Assembly: GCA_014885115.2 (NCBI GenBank)
Contig: WKLE02003739.1
Coordinates: 1 to 26,323, forward strand
Direction: 5' to 3'
DNA from: Asterionellopsis glacialis
Taxonomy: Eukaryota > Bacillariophyta > Plagiogrammaphyceae > Rhaphoneidales > Asterionellopsidaceae
DNA: 26,323 nt
Shown here: piece after piece, positions 19,738-26,323 of the stretch
Layout: the number at the start of each line of letters is the position of its first letter
Position numbering within the stretch: position 1 is the first letter of the stretch
Notes under the pieces: model-generated
Databases searched by the model: none
What the model was told of the DNA's origin: nothing
What the model saw: only the letters and a program-made list of their open reading frames with translations
Position numbers and translations under genes: made by a program

Positions 19738-20509
19738 AACCTGAGAAAGCTATTATCAAATCAAACAATTTTTTTTTACTTGGTACGAAAAAGAAAAAGA
19801 GATTGAGGGACAAAATAGGGGAACCAAGTATCTCAAGAAAAGGTTTTACATTACTTTCATGAGCGCTACTAGCAGAATAGAAAACCTTGTGCATAGCCCG
19901 TAAGAGGGCAAGAGGCAAGCAAGCAAACAAACCAAAATGAAACAAGTCATTGCGCTTTACTACATTATTATTATTGACGTGTATATATTTATACATACCT
20001 ACATATTTATCGAAACAAACGAACATCCCCTTTTAGACTGCATATATTGGATATATATTTTTGCATTCAAGCGATAGACATTTCATTTTACCGTAATAGA
20101 ATCTATGTTATTTGTGTACATATAAAAATATTTTAGATGAATAAATTTCATTTGACTTTGTTTAGAGGTTACCTTGCTATTACTTTTTACTAATATTCAT
20201 TCTTTGAACAAGTTCTCTGGCTTTGTCATTATAATATATCATGTAAAAGAACATATTTCTTTAATTCTCATCATGGTGCTCACATTTTCAAAGTTGAGCT
20301 CTCACGTCCACCCATCACTTTTTTCTTTTTTCCCGTCTGCGAATATTCTGCATTCTTGTTCGCTTCCTAAACAGCTGTAGCGTTGCAGTAGCTCCTAATA
20401 GGATCTACCTACATACGTTTTTCGGGGTGATACGTACGAATCAAAAACTCATTCATGCGTCAGTTTCAACGAACGCATCTCTTTATCAACACCAGTTGGC
20501 AGTAGCATC
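19738..20509. other. AT-rich intergenic region, no gene supported
   Basis: This follows the stop of the YqgF-like gene. Long A/T-rich stretches occur (for example 19980-20150). No domain-bearing frame, RNA gene or clear repeat was found. Confidence 0.5.
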
Positions 20510-20911
20510 ATGCGTGTCTTTCACTTCCGAGAACCAAGACGTCATCCTTATATAACAAACAGAATACAATCTCCTATCATTGTCACACATATAAACTTAA
20601 AGTCAATTAAACTTACTTTGGAAAATGTAAAACTTCTCTTCTTTGACAGGAAGTATTTCCACAAAGTTCCGAAAAATGAAGTAAAATTGTCTCCGTGTAT
20701 CGACGACGTCATGGGTTCAATACGTACAAAAGACAATATGAATACTAAAATAGTCCGAAAAAGGCATATGTTGAATGTAGGAAGTTTTTATTATGTAATT
20801 GGTGTAGCGATAGCCTTTTTGTTAAAGTTACAGTACATTTTTGAAGATAGTAAAAATATATACAATACACTGAATATTCTCATACTGATACAGACAGTAG
20901 CAGAACAATAA
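20510..20911 (+). CDS. Hypothetical ORF, 133 aa, weak support
   Basis: An ATG-initiated frame of 133 codons. The protein is basic in its first 90 residues and has one hydrophobic segment near the C-terminus (FYYVIGVAIAFLLKLQYIF, about 97-115), so a tail-anchored or single-pass protein is conceivable. No family is recognised. It is rich in Ile, Lys, Asn and Leu, as expected from translated AT-rich DNA, and lies in an otherwise gene-poor stretch. I consider a chance ORF about as likely as a gene. Confidence 0.25.
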   Translation: MRVFHFREPRRHPYITNRIQSPIIVTHINLKSIKLTLENVKLLFFDRKYFHKVPKNEVKLSPCIDDVMGSIRTKDNMNTKIVRKRHMLNVGSFYYVIGVAIAFLLKLQYIFEDSKNIYNTLNILILIQTVAEQ

Positions 20912-22398
20912 AAAATAATTATCTTCTCCACTCCCCAAAACCGAAGGTGGATATGATATACGACTTTTTTCCATGAGTGCTGGGTTGCGAATCTGGATTG
21001 ACGGACAGAATATCGGATATCTTTTGATACAATCATTCGTCGAAGAATGTGTGGGACTGACTGCAAACACAGGACTCATTGATCAGGGGGTGTCAACATC
21101 AACATTTTCGTTTGTTGATTGACATGATTCTTCACTGTGTACGATATCAAAACAACACAGTCCAAATCTCTTCCAAATAAATCTTCGGTAGTTCCACCAG
21201 AAAGGAGTGACATCAAAATTCTTTCTCCTTTACAACTATAGAAAATAGACATATCAGTAGACAACTTCAGACGTCACCTGTTGTCACAAAGAAGACACGA
21301 AATCATGAACATCGTAACACAACTTCAAGCTATGACATCATGGTAACTAAATATATATACGTGCCCTGTCTGAAATAAAATCAATAGGAGTGAACGAAAC
21401 TTGCCCAAACATGCTAAACGAAACGACGAACACAAAAGTGTTGGTAAAAACTGTTGACTTTATGAATCGTTAACCCCCAAATAACACAATGTTTATAGAT
21501 GACATGTGGTTACTGACCCCCCCCCCAATGAATGTAAAATAGAGACAGAAAGGATTAGCTGAATTCTGTTTTGATCAAACCGGGTATTGACAATCATTAT
21601 TGTGAAAACCCTGATTTATAGCTTACAATTTATGCCTGGCTTGGTGTCAACGTGCCAATGTCTGTCTTTCGTGTTGAAGACAGTGAGCAAAGAAGCGCTA
21701 GGCCCATAGTTTGTAGTTCCTAGTTTTGCCAATGGGGGCTCCCCTTGATTCAAGGAAAAAGATGACTTAGAGCTAACTTGTCTGTTTTTAATTTCTAGAG
21801 AACTCTACTAAATAATTTAGTCGTAAATGAATTAGTAAATCAATGTCATGAAATAACTAAATTCTTTATGTTCGTTTTGCTGCTGGACTGTGGCAATTCC
21901 TCTTGTCGGAAGATCAGAGAAGTTGTTATCAAGGCTCTAAAGCAGAACCCCTGTTTGTGAGATTTGAACCATTGCCTTTTCAGCAACTTGTTCTTTTTAG
22001 ACCAAGTCAACTTATTATGTAAAGTAGCATTACAGTATTCTAACTTATAACTATTGGCACGGAGTGCGTGACAACAACACCAATATGTGCAGTACGATCA
22101 GCAACAGCAGCAGCAGTTGTAGAACTGCCTCCAGATTTTACTTTACACTGTGACTGCGTCTATCAGTATCATGATTTTTGTTTTTGTTTCTAGATGATGC
22201 ATGGTTCGTGTTATTATTTGCATCAATATTCATACTATTAAATACTGCCTGTCGAGGAACTACGATGTGACAAGGTAGCTGAACGCATTACCAGATTTTA
22301 AGCTTGCAGTAACGTGGACTCTTTCTAAAAACTATGGATCACAAAAAAAGGATCCTTCAGATCTGTTACCGGTGGATATTTCTCTAAAATTCTCTTTA

Positions 22399-22547
22399 TC
22401 CTCTCTCTACTAGAGACATAATATGTTGCGTGTCAGTTCTGTTCTCTTTCCGCCCTGCCACCTCGATGGAGAGGGTTAGAAATAACATTTTGCTTTACAC
22501 AAGAACAGAACTCTATGAAAGGCGACACCTACTCTCTACTAGAGAGT
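22399..22547. repeat. Small inverted-repeat unit with CTCTCTACTAGAGAG ends
   Basis: Each end carries an odd-centred palindrome: tctcta-c-tagaga at 22404-22416 and actctcta-c-tagagagt at 22531-22547. Inside them, agttctgttct (22435-22445) and agaacagaact (22502-22512) are perfect 11-base inverted repeats. The nested ends give a unit of about 150 bases that looks like a MITE or foldback. A third copy of tctactagaga is near 11710. Confidence 0.5.
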
Positions 22548-22604
22548 ACTAAAGTTCATCCGGGATCTCTAGCTGACTCGAGGTCCTACAAGGTATGGTG
22601 CATG

Positions 22605-22666
22605 GTACGAGTACCTGTACCAGGTACCAGGTAGACTACAGGTACCTCCTGTACAGGTACTGGTAC
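22605..22666. repeat. GGTACC-rich hairpin cluster
   Basis: The arms at 22605-22620 and 22651-22666 match as inverted repeats in 15 of 16 bases. Inner blocks aggtacc (22622-22628) and ggtacct (22641-22647) also pair. More ggtac/gtacc words follow to about 22735. The result is a strong cruciform-prone stretch. Its origin is unknown. Confidence 0.65.
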
Positions 22667-23136
22667 AACAATCGTCTCTGAAGATCTGGGTTTCGTATAT
22701 TACCTGGTACGCACGGCAGTAATGGTACCAGTACCCGTAAACCGTAGATGCTACTGTTTCTGCGAATGACACAATCATACCGGTAAAATGAATAGAATAC
22801 GTATCTCCGTGAGAATTTCTCGGTCATTTGTACAGAAGAGTTCACAGACGAGTTCACAGACGAGCAACATTATTGTGTTTTTGTTGTCATGCGAACAAGT
22901 AGCCAAGCTCTTTACATGAAGTCACACATGAACCCCCCTCTGTAACAAAAGCCGCTAGTTGTCACTTATCTACCGAAATTGCTTGTTGTTCCGCTTTCCA
23001 AGAATCTAAAAATCTTTCACACGGAAGAAAAAACGAATTAAGAAATCTTCTGCTGTGAAAAAGAAAATCCGAAAGTTATAATTTCCGAACAAATAAAAGA
23101 GAATCCACTGTAATTTACACACAAAAACAGAAAAGC

Positions 23137-24396
23137 ATGGGAGCTTCTATGAGTCGATATGTCTTTACGTCATCATCCTTATCTGATTTTTATCACCTTC
23201 GAGGTGGTGCGGGGAATTATGCCATTCAATCTGTAGAAAATGATAGTGTATCAGAATTAGATTTAAGTGGATGTTATCAAATTGGTGATTCTGGCACAGG
23301 TGCATTGGCAGCAGCATTACCAGGAAATACACAACTTACCAAATTATATATGAATAAATGCAATATCAGCGATGGTGGTGTTATGGCATTATCGGCAATG
23401 TTACAACACACATGTATCAAAGTATTATATTTGGAGGGGAATCATATTGGTGATCGAGGTGCTATAACATTAAGTATTGCAGCGGCTGCTGCTACACCAT
23501 TGCGCGATAGTGAAAATAATATCGATAATGATGATGGGGTTGTTTTCGACCGCAATTATAATTATATGAACAGTGAAGGATTAGGAGAAATGATCGAAGC
23601 TGAGAGGAACAATAATGTTGCCATTGACAAATCATCTTCATCCACGACCAAACTCCAAGTGCTTGGATTAAGTAGTAACAATATTGGCATCACAGGATGC
23701 AAGGCGCTTGCTAATACTTTGAAAAATAGTAAAAGTTTGAAACGAATGACATTACGACAGAATGATATTGGAAACTTAGGAGCTTCAGCCTTTGGGAAAG
23801 CATTACAAACAAATGCTTGTCTTGAATTTTTAGATTTGACTGCTACAAAGATTGGCAATATAGGTGCTGCAGCATTGTGCGATGGCTTGAAAACAAATAA
23901 TTCATTAAAGACCTTATTGCTGGGATATAATAATATTGGTGATGAAGGTGTTCAAGCCTTTGCTGCATTACTCCAACCAACAATTACAACAACAACATCA
24001 TCAACAACGAATGATCAAAATGGTCTTCAATGCTTAGACTTACGTCGTAATCCATGGTCAGAAAAAAGTTTGCATGTATTGGCACAGGCTATCAAGGACA
24101 ATTATAATTTAGAGGAGCTACACATGACAGGGTGTGATCTTCCTCAGAACAAGGAAGTACATTCCAGTTTAAAAGATATACATTATACCTTATTATTGAA
24201 TCGAGGTGGTCGTCGATTACTACGAGAACAATATACTAACAAAAATAATGAGGAAGGAGGAATTCCTATAGGGCTTTGGTCTTTTGTTCTTGGTAGAGTC
24301 ACGTGCCTGCCTGATATGATTTATTACTTTGTCCATTCAAATCCAGAACTCTTTACCAGGAACAACGATGATGTACATAATAGCATGTGTCAATGA
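23137..24396 (+). CDS. Leucine-rich repeat protein (RNI-like), N-myristoylation signal, 419 aa
   Basis: About nine repeats of the ribonuclease-inhibitor type start near residues 39, 67, 94, 172, 200, 228, 256, 297 and 324. Those at 172-256 follow an exact 28-residue period, with the pattern LxxLxLxxNxIGxxGAxALxxxLxxN. A low-complexity, acidic insertion of about 50 residues (120-168) separates the third and fourth repeats, and a Thr-rich one (282-296) precedes the eighth. The N-terminus MGASMS fits an N-myristoylation site (Gly2, Ser6), so membrane anchoring is likely. The C-terminal block (LNRGGRRLL, then LWSFVLGRVTC) resembles the tail found on many diatom LRR proteins. These act as protein-binding scaffolds; the partner is unknown. 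Single exon; start chosen as the first ATG, which gives the myristoylation signal. Confidence 0.87.
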   Translation: MGASMSRYVFTSSSLSDFYHLRGGAGNYAIQSVENDSVSELDLSGCYQIGDSGTGALAAALPGNTQLTKLYMNKCNISDGGVMALSAMLQHTCIKVLYLEGNHIGDRGAITLSIAAAAATPLRDSENNIDNDDGVVFDRNYNYMNSEGLGEMIEAERNNNVAIDKSSSSTTKLQVLGLSSNNIGITGCKALANTLKNSKSLKRMTLRQNDIGNLGASAFGKALQTNACLEFLDLTATKIGNIGAAALCDGLKTNNSLKTLLLGYNNIGDEGVQAFAALLQPTITTTTSSTTNDQNGLQCLDLRRNPWSEKSLHVLAQAIKDNYNLEELHMTGCDLPQNKEVHSSLKDIHYTLLLNRGGRRLLREQYTNKNNEEGGIPIGLWSFVLGRVTCLPDMIYYFVHSNPELFTRNNDDVHNSMCQ

Positions 24397-24400
24397 CAGA

Positions 24401-24457
24401 ACAAACAAACAAACAAACAAACAAACAAACAAACAAACAAACAAACAAACAAACAAA
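24401..24457. repeat. (AAAC)n microsatellite
   Basis: About 14 uninterrupted ACAA/AAAC units begin four bases after the LRR stop codon. They would lie at the start of the 3' UTR. Confidence 0.95.
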
Positions 24458-24613
24458 GCCATAAAATGAAAATAACAAAAGGGCATCATCAGTATTCATC
24501 CAAATACAATTATACAAAAAGTCTACTTGAGATTATGTACGACTGGAACCATTATTACTCTTAGATTAAAAAAAGGATCCACCAATGATATATTATATGC
24601 TGCGCTTTTGAAT

Positions 24614-26028
24614 TCATCCCACCAAATCCAACCTGTCTTTGTGTAAAGATTCCGATCTAGAACTGAAGGAGGAAGCCGCTGCAGTAGTATCAAAGGTTTT
24701 TCGTACTAGTTCATCAGCCTTGTTTGGAAAAAGCTGCTTGATTGCACCATTACCTCGCTTGGTCTGACGAATGATCATGTCCAAAGCGGCAACGACATGG
24801 AAGTATAACGACAGTCCCATGCAAAACAGTACAATGACAGTCAGAGCGCCCTCGATAGTATGAATGAGTGCAGTCCAACCAACTGATAAAACAACATTGC
24901 TGCAAACCAAAGCACATGTAATGGACATTCCAGTTTTGGCCCGATGGATGGCGATGCTGGCGGTGGTTTCTCCTGAGACACTCTCTCGGTTGCAAAATAA
25001 GACGAATATCAATCAAATCATTGAAGCAAACTTCAAGTCCAGTGAAAATAAAGGGTATTATTATATAGGAACAATGAAATACAAAAAGCGAAGTTATCCC
25101 AAGTGAGATCAGATACACGGGCCGTCGCCTATGAAGGTAGGAACACGGGTGTTGCACATACCATATTCAAGAAAGAGTTCAATATTCGGCCTTCTACTGC
25201 TGAAAATGCCATCCAGAAAAGCTGTCACGTATGGCAAGGGCGCAATGAAGGCAATGAGACGAAACATAGTAGGAGTCCCGTGCCAGCCCATGTGCAAATT
25301 GTTATCATTGTTGTGAGTACAAGGATCATCTGAAGAACACTGAAGAGAAACGTCAGAGCGAAAAGGATTGGGTGGTAAGCACTCTTTTGATCGTTGCGCC
25401 AGGTTTCAGTGTTTTTCCCTGAGGCATCTTTGATTGGAACAGCACGTGGGGGTGTGAACAATCATGAAAATGGCGTAGAATGCCAAATAGACAAAGGTGG
25501 CGGCAGATGCAGAGATATTGATCCCTTTTGAAAGCTTCGAATTAAGCATCTCGGCATTCATGAATGCTTGCAGCTCCTCTGACGTTGGCGAAAAAACAGC
25601 AGAGATAGCAATGATGGACTTTTAACAGAGGACAGCCATTGTAGCAGGTCCTGCAAGACGGACAAAGAATCCTTGGATGAGATTGATCTTGATGAAGGCG
25701 ATAGAGAATAACTTGACGAAGAATGGTGGGTTGCCCTTTTATATCCATTCTTCACGATTCACCCAAAAATAAGCCGCGAAGGTTCCAATTTAGCCAGCGA
25801 CGCCTTTTTGTTTGACAAGCTGACCAAGCGGCTTTTCTGCCTCGAAATAAAATTTAGCGTCGTGCACGAAACCAGTTAGTTCTCTTGGTAGTAAATTGAG
25901 AACTCGTAGATTCTTGGCTCTTGGCACAGCCATTGGTTGACGTGGTTGCTTTGGTATCACCATCACTCACCAAGTCTGGTGATTCTGTTTCTCCGTCTTG
26001 AATCTAAGCTTTAGCCTCAAGGTTTTTA
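24614..26028 (-). pseudogene. Multi-pass membrane protein pseudogene, family unknown
   Basis: Protein-like sequence runs on the minus strand through linked frames. A hydrophilic N-terminal piece begins after a good acceptor (TCTTGTCTTTCAG, AG at 26030-26029) and contains TAG at 26004-26006. A frame shift leads to a segment that can start at the ATG at 25933. TAA codons interrupt it at 25790-25792, 25739-25741 and 25622-25624. It contains spans such as IQGFFVRLAGPATMAVL and AATFVYLAFYAIFMIV. Near 25460 the frame changes (ILFALTFLFSVLQMILVL). It changes back by about 25297 (MFRLIAFIAPLPYVTAFL). The last part, 25012-24614, has two more spans and ends in an ordinary stop. The stretch 25109-25013 may be an intron. 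Four stops and two to three frame changes make it a pseudogene. Confidence 0.65.
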
Positions 26029-26030
26029 CT

Positions 26031-26323
26031 GAAAGACAAGAAGACACGACGGAATTATGCAATGTGTGTGCAATCATATTTAAAAAGTAAAAGTTTGTGC
26101 TGTTAAAGAGTACTAATTAATAAATAATGTCTTTACACTAAATGTTATGATTAATAATGGTACAGATGATTATTATGGAATGTGTGTGTGATCAGGAGAG
26201 AGAGAGAGAGAGTCTGTAGGTGTCTGAGTGTGGGTGCCATGTAGGTATGTATGTTTTTCTTTTGTTTGTCAAGTACTCGACATTCCATACAACTTGTTCA
26301 CGAAAACCAAAAATGGATAGCAT
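26031..26323. other. Edge region with short simple repeats
   Basis: No gene is visible. (TG)5 at about 26181-26190 and (GA)8 at about 26196-26212 are simple repeats. If the 26028 boundary is a true splice acceptor, the first part would be the remains of an intron. Confidence 0.5.

Larger units (their letters stand above)
20912..23136. other. 2.2-kb gene-poor region with palindrome clusters
   Basis: No frame with a recognisable domain exists on either strand. The region contains a 10-C run at about 21518-21527, a short inverted-repeat unit at 22399-22547 and a GGTACC-rich palindrome cluster at 22600-22740, listed separately. The last few hundred bases lead into the LRR gene at 23137. Confidence 0.55.

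Noticed and set aside
19190..20026. 278-codon minus-strand open frame
   Set aside because: It is largely antisense to the YqgF-like gene and has no recognisable domain.
21950..21990. Possible tRNA B-box on the minus strand (ggttcaaatctc)
   Set aside because: No matching T-stem, anticodon arm or acceptor stem could be drawn around it.
1..26323. CRISPR array, defence island or bacterial operon
   Set aside because: No regularly spaced direct repeats or Cas-like genes. Introns and gene spacing show a eukaryotic nuclear genome.

Overview
The window looks like nuclear DNA of a diatom or close stramenopile. The evidence is: a split plastid-type presequence (hydrophobic signal followed by an ATAF-type motif) on an ATP sulfurylase; short GT-AG introns; genes on both strands with kilobase gaps and no operons; Asn-, Ser-, Thr- and His-rich low-complexity insertions in proteins; and a decayed Ty1/copia element. 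I cannot name the genus.

Layout. 1-464: no gene, but a long imperfect palindrome at 219-330. 465-2076 (-): gag-protease remnant of a copia retrotransposon, broken by stops and frameshifts and cut off before integrase. 2308-3611 (+): a decayed gene for an unknown secreted or membrane protein. 3771-5340 (-): two-exon ATP sulfurylase, whose first exon is only the targeting presequence. 6308-6532 (+): a small hydrophobic protein. 7314-9429 (-): three-exon MFS transporter of the MFSD6/LacY-like type. 10011-10757 (-): a doubtful open frame with one internal TGA. 12048-13913 (+): a type II membrane protein kinase with HND and DFN in place of HRD and DFG. 14261-17209 (-): a 982-residue chromatin-type protein with a PWWP-like N-terminus, an AT-hook, a long acidic repeat and five copies of a module I do not recognise. 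18940-19737 (+): a YqgF/RuvX-like protein with a mitochondrial-looking N-terminus. 20510-20911 (+): weak hypothetical ORF. 20912-23136: a 2.2-kb gene desert with palindrome clusters. 23137-24396 (+): leucine-rich repeat protein with an N-myristoylation signal, followed at once by an (AAAC)n tract. 24614-26028 (-): a multi-pass membrane protein pseudogene with four in-frame stops.

The genes do not form one pathway. They cover sulfate activation in the plastid, transport, membrane signalling, chromatin and organelle nucleic-acid maintenance. The two edges and the 2.3-3.6 kb region are decayed. The central block (3.8-19.7 kb) and the LRR gene look intact. I found no CRISPR array, rRNA or convincing tRNA. 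The most interesting candidates are the five-module chromatin protein and the atypical membrane kinase.
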